A DNA stretch of 64,000 nucleotides. It comes from Scilla litardierei. Lineage: Eukaryota > Streptophyta > Magnoliopsida > Asparagales > Asparagaceae. The stretch lies in NCBI GenBank assembly GCA_030789695.1, contig CM061142.1:158940714-159004713 (forward strand), written 5' to 3'. The translations under genes were made by a program, and so were the position numbers. Shown piece after piece: positions 31,411-43,740 of the stretch. The stretch's first letter is position 1. The number at the start of each line of letters is the position of its first letter. The notes beneath the pieces are model-generated. The model had not been told where the DNA came from, searched no databases, and saw only the letters and a list, made by a program, of their open reading frames with translations.

Positions 31411-31846
31411 TGTAGGAATATGGTGCCCTCGAGGCCATTTATTCCTGTGTGAATAGCACAAACATCTTGTTCGAGGAGCGGTTCGGGGAGCGGTTCAAAG
31501 GAGCGGCTCGGCGTGGGACGGGAGCAGCTCGGAAGACGGCGCGGAACATCTCGCCTGCTCCAGGGCTGAGATTCCGGGTATGTGGCTAAAGTAGTTTATT
31601 AGCATTTAGTTTAGTTTAATCGCAGTAGGCTAGATCCTTCTTGGGATGGTCAGACCCATCCCAAGTCGGCATAGATCTTGGCATAGGGTCTTGGACCTTA
31701 GGGCCAAGTTAAAATTGTTTTAACTTGCATGTTAATATAGATTAACTGTTTTTCTTCCGCTGCTTTTGATTTTCCTATCTATGTTCCGTCCGACTTAGGA
31801 CGGGACTAGAATTTTTGTGCCCTAAGGGAACGCCCAATTCCCTACA
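31411..31846 (+). repeat. 3' LTR of element 3
   Basis: 436 bp, preceded by the purine tract aagtgggaga and followed by the duplicated target CGTAC. Confidence 0.92.
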
Positions 31847-33952
31847 CGTACTCGGGCTCAGGATCTAACATGTGTCACCCAAAAGAGTAAAGGGGCACAT
31901 GTCAGCAAGTCTAAAAGACTTGAGCAAGGAAACTGAAAGTAAGGCAACTAGCAACCTAGCAGTTTAGTATGCATGACATGGCAGTTATAACATGAGTGCA
32001 CAATTAAAACATGGCAAGACGATTTGTACAAGAGAACAATTATCGGGACAAGACAAGACAAGACAAGACAAGACAAGAGTAACCACGCTACTATCAATCT
32101 CAATCAATTCACATTGTTGTAGGTGTTTACGCCCTTCGCTGAATGGTACAACATTCAGACCGATCGGCACTAAACACAATTCACATTTCACGGTTGTTTT
32201 GTAGATGTTTACGCCCTTCGCTGAATGGTACAACATTCAGACCGATCGGCACTAAACACTACCCCACCCCAAAGAGTTTACGCCTTACAACTGCAGTTGT
32301 TGATCAAACAGACCCCCAGTTGCCTGGCCGCTTAACCCTTACCCCATCCCGCACTAAACAAGCCAGGGTCCCTGCACATGAGCCCAGCAAGTGAGCCAGG
32401 GTTGCCCCGCACGGGAGCTTGTTTCTTAGTTCACAATTCAATATATCGAGCGTTGGGGTTAGCAACTCATTATGCTCGCTTCTGGTCACGAGCCAGGAAA
32501 CACAAGTATTGTAGCGATGCTACGCAATCACGGGATCACCAAAAGAATGCAATGACATGACATTTAATGTGCGTACCGTTAATGGAAAGTAAACATGACA
32601 TGGTAATTATGCAACATGCTAAATGTCGGAACTAGCTTCGTTGTCAAGCTAGTTCCCCAATTTGCGCCTAGGCGAGTATCATTTCGTCGCCTAGCCTCTT
32701 TTACGCCTACAACAAGCAAATGGCCTAAAACATGGCCTAAACCCTAAGTGGCAAGTTTCACTTGCCTAGCACCGGGGATGACGACCACTTCGTCACACGG
32801 ATGCCAATCTACGGGGAAATCGCTGTTTTGGGGGAACAATCATCAAACAACATGAAATTTTATTAGGGTTTCATAAAAATACCAATATGCTATAAAAACA
32901 ACGGTAGATCGATTTCTTACCGAGAGGAGGCGGAAGAAACACTCCGGGGAACCCTAGGCTCTGATCTGGAGAAGATTGGAGAAGTTTGGAGAAGTTTGGG
33001 AAAACTAGGGATTTGGGGGATTTGGGGATTTTGATGGGTTTTGGTGAGATTTTGGGGAAGATGAGAGGTAGATGGAGTGAATGGATGGTTTGGATGATGG
33101 ATTTAGGGCTTGGAATGGAGAAATGAAGCTTGGAGGAAGATGGGGGCTCAAGGGGGAAGATTTTAGGGTTTTGGGTCGTGTTGGAGAAGATGAAATCGTT
33201 TGGGTTGGGTTTAAATAGGATGGGCTGGCGGCTGCCCAGAAATTTGGGTTTCAACACTGGTTAGTCGGTCAAAGAGCAACCACTGACCGACTAGTTTGGC
33301 AACTAGTCGGTCGGTCGACCAACGCAGACCGACTAAGTGCAAACAGTAACTCCTGAACGAAAATAAGATTCTAGAGTTAGTCGGTCCATGAACAAATACT
33401 GACCGACTAGTTTAGCATCTAGTCGGTCGATGAACGTTCTTAGACCGACTAAGAGTAAACAGTAACTCAACTAAAATTAAGATGATGTGTTAGTCGGTTA
33501 AAGAAGCATTGCTGACCGACTAGTTTGCAACCTAGTCGGTCAACCAACGTTCTTAGACCGACTAACGATAAACAGTAACTCCTGGGAAATTTAGAAAGCC
33601 AACTAGTCGGTCCAAGAAGGATTGCCGACCGACTGGATCGTCATCTAGTCGGTCGGTGCCCCTTCTTATACCGGCTAGTGAGCACAAAAAGTTCCGATAC
33701 GGAGCGCGGGGCCCCTGGATCGATTCCTAAGACTCCTAGGCTTGATCTAATAGTTAGATACGACCGTTATGAAGTCCGACACGAGTGACATACTTCGAAA
33801 TCGACGATCCTAAGGAAGAAGCGAGAAAATACGACGAATCGATCGAAAATGAAAACTACGGAGACGAAAACCACACAAGAGGAGAAGATCCACCAAAACA
33901 TATATTATATTATAATAAATCAAGATGCATGAAAAGCAGTCGTTACACTTAT

Positions 33953-35311
33953 CAACTGTCTGGTGCTTGGACTAGTCGTCTGGGTCATATGCATCAGACG
34001 GCTAAGCCAGTCTGCACGCAAAATCCGAGAGTTAGATGTTTCAGGAAGCAACATCCAGACGATTGGGACTTATGCATCAGATGGCTAGAAATGATCATTC
34101 GATCGGCTGAAGTTGAAGCACCAGATACCTGATGTTGAAGAGCCAGGCAACTGGATTATGTGCATCAAACGACTTGAAGGTCTTGATCATGTGTATCAAT
34201 GTATCAGTTCATCCCAGTTGCCAAGGTGCATAACTCCAGTCAGCTGACTGTGAGCATACAGTCTATCTCCAGCTCTATAACTTGGAATTAAGGCATCACA
34301 AAATCTCATAAAAAATTTCTAAACATTCATAAAATGTATTGAACATCCAGGAAATGTACAATCTAGATCTCAATTAATCAAGAAAACACATGGAAATACC
34401 AAAAAATCAAGGGTACAATATGCAATATTTTACTATAATCATACCCCCCCAACTAGTGTTTTGATAGTCCCAAGCAAAATAGGCTAACATTTCTAGAATT
34501 TCTCTCAAACACATCACATTCAATCCATCAACTATGGCTTGAGTTAAGAATATCCTTCTTTAATATTATTCAGCAATTTGTATGACACTTCATGAAATAG
34601 AATCCATATCCGTGATATTTTCTCAATCACCATATAACTAGCACAAAGCATGCTCATGATTCTCAATTGCCCAAGTATAATGCAATCTCTTATATCAGTG
34701 TTCTAAGTCCTTTAAGGATTGTCCTATACAACAACGAACTTGTCAACAGTTCATGCTATTGAACTTAGTCACAACATGCTTTAGTGTTATTCTCTTTTTA
34801 AGGAACTCTAATCGATCCATTTGGCGAGCTTTAGGTCAATGGCTCCTTGACCTGACTGTCTTTGGGTATTAGGCTTATAAGAGCCAATCGGACTTAATGG
34901 CCCGGATAGTTTAAGTTCATTTATTCTTACTGGTGCACTCCTCTATACTCCATTTTTCGATGCAAATCCCCAATGATTCTTGAGGTACAAAAACCCGGTT
35001 ACTCCATGAAATTGGAAAAACGATGCACTATATTCACTATTTTTTCTTTTGAACTTTTACATGCTTAAGAAAAATTCTCAACCATTTACCAATGACAAGT
35101 GATATGCATGTATTTAGCCACTTTTAAAAGTATAACCTAGTCAAATTGATTGCTTCAACATAGTCACTCATATCACAAGGGAATGTTCCATACTAGATCA
35201 ATTGTATTACGCGGTTAAATGTCATGCAGATGTGAATTACATTCATGAAGGTCATGCAAAGTTTTCATTCCATGTATAAAGATCATACTTTAACCGTGCC
35301 ACCCTTAATTA
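33953..35311 (-). mobile_element. Right part of the older LTR-type repeat split by element 1
   Basis: Continues 8638-8989 after removal of element 1 and one CTTAT. The first 310 bp hold repeated catcagacgg/agtcgtctgg/cagtcagctgactg motifs, upstream of the minus-strand TATA at 8768. The rest (34440-35311) includes the pyrimidine run atacccccccaactagtg, which on the minus strand is a purine tract of the kind preceding a 3' LTR. No coding domain found. The right edge abuts the CACTA terminus. Confidence 0.5.
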
Positions 35312-35860
35312 CACTACAGGAAAAGTGACCTTTACTGACGGTGTTTGTCATCAGTAAAAGTCAACTTACCGTCAGTGAAGGTTTTTGCTGACGGTAACTT
35401 CCCGTCAGCACGCTTGTTAGTGGGTAGTGGTAAGTACTATAGTTACCGACAGATGACATCAGTGAACATTCCCTGACGGGAAGCATCTGTCGTCAGAGAT
35501 ATCCAAGTTATCAATGACAGAATCCGTTAGTGATTTGACAAAGCACACTGATGGACTGTCAGCAATATTTTCTGAATCACTGACGATATCCATGAACGAT
35601 TTTACAATCTTATTGATGGCACATCATCAGCGATAATGCTATTTTTTAAAAAATAAATCTTCATCACTAACGAAAACCATCAGTTATGTAACAAAGGATC
35701 CTAACGAATTCATCGGCACTTGTATCGCTGACGATTTTCATCAGCACTTGTATCGCTGATGGTTTTCATCAGCACTTGTATCGCTAACAGATAGCCATAA
35801 GCGATACACCTATATTTTTTAAAATAAATTAGTTGTAGATGGGCCCGTTAGTAATACAGA
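35312..35860. repeat. CACTA terminus and subterminal motif array
   Basis: Terminal CACTACAGGAAAA followed by many direct and inverted copies of (A)CTGACGG and CATCAG(T/C), as in binding sites for the TNPA-type protein of other CACTA elements. Two near-identical phrases, gctgatggttttcatcagca and relatives, lie at 35715-35790. Confidence 0.8.
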
Positions 35861-36015
35861 ATATTAAAAAAAAATTAATTACTGATGGAAGGAAGGCCGT
35901 CAATAATACAGAATATTAAAAAATAATTTTTTAGAAACTGCAAAATACAAAAGAAAGGCCACCTACAAAAAATATGATTCACTATAAATTTTTTAAATAA
36001 TTTTTTTATAAAAAA

Positions 36016-36475
36016 TGAGGCTTAGATTTGCCCATTGTAATCAGTTGGGAAAGAATGGATGCAAGATGGTTGTCTGCACGATTACAGGCCTTCCTATCTC
36101 ACCTCGCCATTTTTGTCAAAAATAAGTTGTAAACTTATTTGTAGATCATCATCATCATCATCGCCTCTAAAAAATATGCTTCAATGTGATTTTCCATCAG
36201 AACATTAATATCTCAACAAGTTAATTGATCTTTATGTCTCTGTGTGTCTTCTGTATCTGTGATATGTTTCAACAAAATCAGGTATCTAAAATATGATTCA
36301 GGCTGTAATTTATAAAAGGAGGAGGCTCAGATCTACCCATTGTAATCAGTGGAGAAAGAATAGATGCAAGATGGTTGTCTGCATGATTGTATGCCATCCT
36401 TCCTCACCTAGTGATTTTTCTCAAAAATAAGTTGTAAACTTAATTAGCAGATCATCATCACCTCTAAATTGGAAG
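36016..36475. repeat. Direct duplication of a ~155-bp CACTA segment
   Basis: The segment beginning aggcttagatttgcccattg (36017) recurs at 36317 and, a third time, at 43226. Each ends with gtaaactta...cagatcatcatca. Between the first two lies an inverted copy of the minisatellite unit found downstream (36204-36290). Confidence 0.75.
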
Positions 36476-36489
36476 AGGATGAGAATAAA

Positions 36490-36756
36490 AGCACTGAATT
36501 CTCAGATATTAATGTTCCTAGGGAAAAAACACATTGAAACATATAACAAACACAGAAGACACACGCACACAGAGACACAGATCAGTCAACTTGTTGGGAT
36601 ATTAATGTTCCCAGGAAAAAAACACATTGAAACATATCACAGACGCACAGGGAAAAACACACCAAAACATATCACAGACACAGAACACACACACACACAC
36701 AGAGAGAGAGAGAGGGAGGGAGGGAGAGGGAGGGAGGGAGGGAGAGGGAGGGAGGG

Positions 36757-36832
<76 letters not shown>

Positions 36833-37160
36833 CAAAGGTCAATCAACTTGTTGAGATATTAATGTTCACAGGGATAAAGACATATCGAAACATACCACAT
36901 ACACAGAAGACACACACAGACACAAAGATCAATCAACTTGTTGAGATAGTAATGTTCCCAAGAAAAAACACAAACAATCAACTAATTAAGATATTATTGT
37001 TCCAAGGAAAAAACACATTGAAACATATCATGGACACAAAAGACACACACATACACAAGATCAATCAACTCGTTGAGATATTAATGTAAAAACACAAAGA
37101 TCAATCAACTTGCTGAGATATTAATGTTCCCATGAAAAAACATTGAAACACATCATAGAC
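36490..37160. repeat. Diverged minisatellite plus compound microsatellite
   Basis: Roughly 100-bp units built on gatcaatcaacttgttgaga, tattaatgttcccaggg, aaaacacattgaaacatatc and acagacacagaagacacac. At least five partial units are visible, split by a long (AC)n(AG)n(GGGA)n(AG)n tract at 36684-36830. An inverted copy of the unit lies at 36204-36290. Confidence 0.8.
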
Positions 37161-37369
37161 GGAATAATGGATTATATTATTTAAGGTTAAAGTGACATGA
37201 TGTTTTAACAAATCTATCTGCAACAAATTGGATGTTAACCATTATAGTTGAAACATGAATTCTATATATTATTCTATGTTTTTAAACAAATATTTCGAAT
37301 TTCATTGTCACACTTCTAGTCTTGAATTACATAATCATAGTCTGGGAGGAGGAGCATATTTAATTTTAA

Positions 37370-40300
37370 TGTTGGGTTTTCTGGGTCCTTAGGACCATAA
37401 ATACGACGTCCGGCCTAAGTCGGTCGAACGAAGTTATTAAATAAGCAGCGGAAAAAATAACTTAAAACAATTTCAAGTTAAGCCCTAAAGGGAACAAACC
37501 ATTAGCCAAGATATTTACTATCCCGGGGTTGGGTCTGACCAATCCCTAAGGATAGATCTATCAACCTATTTGCAATTATAGAAGCATGCTAATAATTTAA
37601 ACTACATACCTTTCACTTCATTTCCGCAGAACACGAAGCGCCATTTTCAGCAACGTTTCTTTGGCCCACCGCGCCACTTCTCCCAAGCCGAATCGCGTCC
37701 CGAGATGCTCCTCGTCCAGCGCCGAACTGCGCCGCGTCCCGAGGTGAGCAACCCCCTTGTCGCCGAGTCAACCACGCACCGAAGAAGATTTCACCTTGAG
37801 TGGATCATCCGTCAAGACTTCGGATCCAATCTGAGCTCCTTGTAGCTTTGCTAAAGCCCGATCGGAGCAAGGAAGAATTTTGGTAGAGAGAGAATAATTA
37901 ATTTTAGGTCTTAATCCGAGTGTGCTCCAAACTTTTGGGAGCTTCTCGGATTTGGAGACTTGGTGCAACTTTTCAAGGAGAGTGTTGGCCCCTATTTATA
38001 TAGGCGGTCGACCCCTCCCCTTCTCATCATATCCGATGTGAGACTAAAGATATGAAGTGTGAAAAATTAACTAAAGTTTGCCTTTCATAAAGGCAACCTT
38101 TAGCGAATTGTTTCTCCCTCACTGTTGAGCTTCGTAATTGATACAACCTATCAAATAGAAGAGCACTGAATGGTGAACGCATAGAAACAAACGGCGCTCA
38201 ATTTTGGCTTCGTTTGACCCCTCAAACGTGTGTCCAAAGTTGAGCCAAAAACTGATTTTCGCTCAAAACCAGCCGTCAATTGAAAATCAGCTTCTACGGT
38301 TCCAAAAACCTGGGCCCACCGTGTTGGCCCCACGGACCTAACGCGCACGCAGGTCGTCAGGGGCCTGCCTGGGCGTGTGCCCAGGCGGCCAGCGCTTGGG
38401 CGTGTGCCCAGGCGACCAGCGCCTGGGCTTGTGCCTAGGCACTGGCGGGCCTGGGCCCGCCTGGGCCCCGCCTGGGCCCAGGCCCAGGCGCCTGGGCTTG
38501 CCCTATTTTTTTAATTTAAAAAATTATTTAAAACAGCTTTTAAATAATTAGTAAATATTTAATGTTTATTAAACATCATTTCTGGGCCCGTTTAAACCCC
38601 GATTCGAGCGCGGTTTTCTCCGTGGCTTTCACAGGAAAATCCTCTTCATTTCTATGCCTTTATAACATATATTCGTAAACATTTTACAATGTATACTTTA
38701 TTTTCTATTGCATCATGTTTAATAATCACATCTTTATTATTAAAATCCATTTGCATCAAATACAAATAAACTGAGGGCATACATCCCTCAACATCTCCCA
38801 CTTGCACCGAGGATTATTTATCCCGAATGCAAAATATTTAAGACTTATATCACAAACTCTTTGTGACTTAATTAATTCACATACATCCAATGTATTATCT
38901 CCCTTAATTTTACCTATTACTTGACGAAGATCTCACTCTGTGTGAGACCCTACAGCTGGACCCTACTATAGGTGGGGTTCGAAACCCTAGACGGCAGTGA
39001 CCACGAGCAGCTGGTGTCGTCCCTTTTTTGGTATCATAATTATGTGGTTAACTCATTGACATGAGTATTGTCGGGACCACCCTGACTATGTCCGTGATGA
39101 ATACTGATGTGTTAGTCCCCTTGTCAAAACTATGTCGCCTAGTCAAGCCTAGGGTACGGTCAAATTGTCAACCCTAATAGCTTGAACTTGGTTAGTTTCT
39201 ATCGGTCTTTAGTCAAAGTATGTTGGACTTCTTCCAACATACTTTGGCTAAAGTTTTTCACTAAAGACCAAACCAACACTTGCGACACTAACTCCCCATA
39301 ACTGGAGAGACGAATTCTCTCTTGGTCATTACTCTCCTCACACGCTTCAAGTGTCACCCAACCAAAGACCTTTCGACAGGCCTTGCCTCGAAGCTAGGTC
39401 AGAAATCTAAGTGACAACATTCACGCACAGGTTCGTACAATGACCTCAAGTCTAAGGACCAACTAGCCTATCAACACAGAGAGGTATAACTGACAAAATA
39501 GTTATGTTGAACATGTGATAACTCTCGTTAAGTCGTTCAGTGAACTCATTCTCCAATGAGCACATGTGTCTCATCTCCGACTTCGCCAAGTCGAACGATC
39601 ATGAGATCATCGTCACCATTCCATGGTGAAGACAAAGACACAATGGTCTATCCGATGTTTCGATATCCTTTTCTCGAAACATCTATGACCACGAACGTTT
39701 TCAGACTTATGCTACTAACGGTCAAACAATTCTCTATAATCGAGATCCTCATTTCGATACTTGTTTAACCACTCATTAAGTCTTAGGATTTTACCTAAGT
39801 TCTAATGTCGACTACATTATTATAAACTTAGATAAATTCTTACCAAACAGCTTACTGTTATTTTGAAAAATATGTTTGTACACTTACACAGAGATAAATT
39901 GCCTCGAGTTCAAGGGTATACTTTTCTCCCAACATCTCCCACTTGTACTTAGGCCTATTATCCCGGTATCTCATACTGTATTTACACATAAGTCTCTCTA
40001 GACTTTATGTGGCATAGCCTTCATGATTGAATCCGCTAAACCGTCTACATTTATAGACTTAAGGAGTTTTCTATGTTCATGTTAGACCACACATTTGAAT
40101 CTCATCCAAATAATTTCCTTGGTCTCTTAGAATCCATAATAAATGTCTTGCCTAGATCTCATCCAGCTCATCGTACTTTACGAGAATAATCCAAATAAGT
40201 TACTGGTCATTTTTACAGTTCATAACCATTTCTGATAAAGTGTCAAACTCTTTGACCACTTTGTCAAAACATATGCTCCGGTTCCTTGATGCCTCGCATA

Positions 40301-42960
40301 TTTTATATTCGCTCCCACTGACCTTGAAAACTCTCTGGCCGATTCATATAAGTTCGTTCGTCTAAATCACATTTAGAAAACAGACTATACATGAATGCTC
40401 CAGTTTTCATGGTCATCATGAGCATTTACATCGAGTTCGATCCGAGTAGATCTGTACACATCTGCCGGCGAGAAAGTTTCATCATAATCCGTTTATAGGA
40501 GTTAGGATGATAATCGTTCTTAACCAACATAAGTTGTACTTCACTATTTTCTTTCTGCACCAATCTTCTATCTTGAAGATTTACTTGCAGCCAATAAGAA
40601 ACACTTTCTTTTGGCATGTAAATTGAAGTCCATACTTTATTTACATGCACGGACCCTTTTCGGATTGCATCAAGTTATAGATCAGAGTCCCTACTCCGAT
40701 TGGCATTCTGGAAGTTAACTAAGTTATCATCAACTATGATGTTTTACTCGACTTATCGTCTCAAGAGTCTCGAGTAATCCTTTAACTTCCTAACGATTGA
40801 TTTAATGAATATCTTATTGATAAGGTCCTCATAGAACCATATCAAGAATCTAGGCATTACTATATAGGACTTAACCCAGTGAGAGGATTGTAACTCAGAG
40901 TCACTTGTCATGTATCACACCATGTCTAACAAAGTGTGATTCATGCTCTCCAACATAGCAATGTGTTAAGAGACATGACCTGAGAGAAAATCACATTTTC
41001 TTTCAATTACGCAAGAATTATATAGCTAAGTATTCGCTCTTCTATCTGATCGAAGCAGTTCAAATACTTCTAATACTGTGTACTCTATTTTATCAGACTT
41101 GTGTTTCATCAAGAATACGTGTCTTAATAAAATAAGTATAACTTATCTAGGCTAATGAAGACTAGGGTCTGAATACATCTGTATGTACAAGACCGTGAGT
41201 TCTCCAACTCATTCTCCCACTGTCTTAAAGAAGGAGTTTGGCCATCATACCTTTGAGATAAGACTTACAAGTGCCTTTCGAATCATAATACGAGAGATCA
41301 AAACTCTCTTTATTTGACTTGTGAAGCTTAGTCTCTTTGGTACGGCTTAGTCTATTTAGCCATATAAGTTTTGCTATGATCTTGTGTATTCATGTATTAA
41401 CATTTAATACATTATCGTTATACAAATTTCTCATTGTTTCAAAAGCAAGGTGACGACATTCGCCAAAAATATTAGATGTCCTCTATGGTCCAAGAAACAA
41501 CAATTGCTCCTTTTTCCAACACGTATGACAATCTATTCCCCTTTGTATAACGGTTATCCTAAAGCCGCGACATCAAATATGTCACATTTTCAGTTCCTCC
41601 TACTTTTGCCTTTACTAATGATAGATAAAACTTTCTTTCTCAAATGACTTTCCTTAATGCCTTCTTCCTTTTCTAAATCTCATTTAAATATTACGCGTCA
41701 CAATACAAATAATAGCCATGCAAACATCTCATGTATCCAAATGCTTGAGCTTTGCAACCTTGAGTGTGCTCAACAAGTTGCTCGTCTCAAGATCTGGTTG
41801 GGATACACAGTCTTGCACCATTCATGCACTCATCTTCGATTCAAACAATTTGATCGAAGTTTCGAACTTTGCGGATCGAAACTGTTTTCCATACAATCTT
41901 GAGTGTGCTCAATAAATTGTATGGAGAAACATGCCTTGAACATCAATATGTTCAAGCTGCCCCCCATAGAGGCATGTGATAGGTAGCGTGCATTTATTTT
42001 GTTGGACCCAGAGCTTAAGGAAATCATTATCCTTAAGCATGTGCTATGAAGGTCATTTTAATGTCAATGAGAACATAGTTTAGTCTATCAATTAGAATTT
42101 GAGTTGATATTCCATTAACCAACCATTTGGACCAGTTAACTTATTTTTTAGGATATTAAGTTTTTGATTCTCTTGGTAAACATAGAACTAGCCTAGTTTA
42201 GCATATGTTCAATTCTAAATAATATAGAATGACTTTTATCTAACTATATCCTCCCACTATTTTTGCGATCATTTTTAGTCATAATAATGAACGATTTAAT
42301 TAAATTAAATTTAATGAGAAAGAGATCCAACCATATTGAGCCTCACAACCTTGAGTGTGCTCAACAAATTGCTTGACCCTGTGATTGGTAGATGACTCTT
42401 CATCAATCATATCATATATGATTCCCTTATTGGTTTTTACCCCTAGTCACTTGTGATCATGAGTGTGCTCATCCAAATTATAATGACTAGTCTAGCCGGA
42501 CCCTTGTTTTCGTGTCTAGCCTAACTTACGCTGGTGCTCGGTGTATGGGCACGACGCGACGGTTTGGGTTAAGTCTAGACTAATCTCATGTATTGAGAAG
42601 TTGGTTTCTATAAATTAGCTATGACATAGCTTGAGTGTGCTCAACAACTATAATATAGAACCTATAGTTACCAACCTCTAAAACAAAGAGGGTTACGGCT
42701 AACCTTGAAGAAGATTTTTAACGTAATTAACTAGATATAACTGACGATGTCACATAATCATAATTCGCATCCTTGCGGTCCAGCGGAACACGACTAGGGA
42801 TTTGACTAAGCCAGGATCACTATCCCAAGTCAAGCAAGGATGATCTTCAACACTAGTCAAAGCACACTAGACCGGATCATGGTCTATTGAAGGAAACTTA
42901 TTATTCATATGTGTCCCGTATGATTAGAAATGGCTTCATTAAAACTAGTTAATCCTTCTA
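37370..42960 (-). mobile_element. 5'-truncated relative of element 3 (element 4, minus)
   Basis: Minus-strand interior from about 42960 to 39935 matches element 3 from about 28400 to 31410, including the stem-loops. A purine tract aagtgggaga then meets an LTR start, TGTTGGGAGAAAAG, at 39934. A second copy of the junction (gtgcaagtgggaga then TGTTGAGGGATG) occurs at 38794/38795. The only LTR end, CCCAACA, is at 37370. The simplest reading is two related 3' ends run together by nested insertion or recombination. The 5' LTR is missing. The LTR includes a GC-rich patch of gcctgggc repeats (38345-38510). No open coding frame. Confidence 0.72.
41266..42653 (-). ncRNA. Stem-loop series in element 4, colinear with element 3
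   Basis: Hairpins at 42625-42653, 42442-42490, 42346-42371, 41889-41924 and 41754-41781, plus the outer pairing 41266-41272 with 41317-41323. All keep TTGAG-CACA-CTCAA (ATGAG/CTCAT in one) on the minus strand. The 41889-41924 stem is long (CCATACAAT/ATTGTATGG). Spacing tracks element 3 for the middle intervals (about 110, 447 and 140 nt against 111, 450 and 141). Confidence 0.6.
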
Positions 42961-42999
42961 CAATGAAATAAAAGAAGATATCCTTCTAGAATGAAATGT

Positions 43000-43740
43000 C
43001 ACCTAATAAAAATTAGGCCCGATAAAATTAACTTCAATATGCTCAAGAATTTTAGGATTCCACATTTAGCATTTCTCAAACATGACGGTAAAAAAATATG
43101 GTGATGACAGCCAAAGTTCAACATGATCCAGACATCATAAAACATGCAATGAAAATGGATAAACAAATTCATTTTTTTCATTGGTAAAAAATATAGACGT
43201 CGACATCATAAAACATGTTGGCAGGAGGCTCAGATTTGCCCAATGTAGTCATTTGGTAAAGAATGGCTGCAAGATGGTAGCATGCATGATTGCAGGCCAT
43301 CCTACCTCACCTAGCCATTTTTATCAAAAATAAAATGTAAACTTTATTGGCAGATCATCATCATCATCGCCTCTTAAAAAGTGTTGCCAAACTAAGCCAT
43401 CATATATCCTCATATATTAACTAGTTACTTAATAAACCAACTTACTAGCCATCATATAGCAAAACTAATATTTCTTCAGCAAGTTGCAAAATTAATATAG
43501 AAATATATATCTATATGTTAGTAAGATGTCGAGGCTCATCGTCGGTAGGGTCCTGATCATCATGTTCACCTGCAGCGGGTGCAGAAGTTGATGCACCCGC
43601 TGAAGTTGATGATGCCCAGCGGTTGTGCCCTACATACGATTAAACAATTAAAATATTAATTAAACTGAAAGTATTAAACTAGGAAAATAGAACTAGAATT
43701 TAAAATAGAAATTTAAAGCATATATTGAACAATTAAGAAG
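43000..43740. other. CACTA sequence without recognised gene
   Basis: Holds the third copy of the conserved CACTA segment (43226-43380), AT-rich sequence and a short cacccgctgaagttgatg repeat (43575-43612). No gene seen. Confidence 0.5.

Larger units (their letters stand above)
26539..31846 (+). mobile_element. Non-autonomous copia-like LTR retrotransposon (element 3)
   Basis: 5308 bp. The two 436-bp LTRs (26539-26974 and 31411-31846, TGTAGG...CCTACA) look identical by eye, implying very recent insertion. TSD CATAC (26534-26538) versus CGTAC (31847-31851), one mismatch. A tRNA-iMet-type primer-binding site follows the 5' LTR and a polypurine tract aagtgggaga (31401-31410) precedes the 3' LTR. 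The 4.4-kb interior has no long open frame. The only coding trace seen is ADPLTKAL near the 3' end, a copia RNase H C-terminal motif. The element must have been mobilised in trans. It carries three tandem primer-binding sites and a series of stem-loops. Confidence 0.9.
8990..33947 (-). mobile_element. Tekay-like Ty3/gypsy element 1 (minus), with two nested insertions
   Basis: Outer TSD CTTAT at 8985-8989 and 33948-33952. The minus-strand order is 5' LTR (33947-26110, split by element 3), gag (25965-25404, then 15638-15064 after element 2), pol (14950-12531), integrase C-terminus with chromodomain (12457-11555), polypurine tract, and 3' LTR (11508-8990). Subtracting the 5308-bp insertion and its TSD leaves a 5' LTR of about 2525 bp, matching the 2519-bp 3' LTR. 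The 5' LTR terminus facing gag has decayed from TG to TA at 26110-26111 (plus-strand reading). Gag and pol each carry a nonsense codon, so this copy is dead. Confidence 0.93.
26110..33947 (-). repeat. 5' LTR of element 1, split by element 3
   Basis: The LTR parts are 26110-26538 and 31847-33947. Compared with the intact 3' LTR, the sequence ctcaacaaggtactcgggct (9406-9425) is interrupted here at ggtac by element 3. Its palindrome array lies at 33261-33680. Confidence 0.9.

Noticed and set aside
36479..36862. Open frames coding for Glu-Arg or Ser-Leu repeats
   Set aside because: Translation of the AG microsatellite; not a gene.
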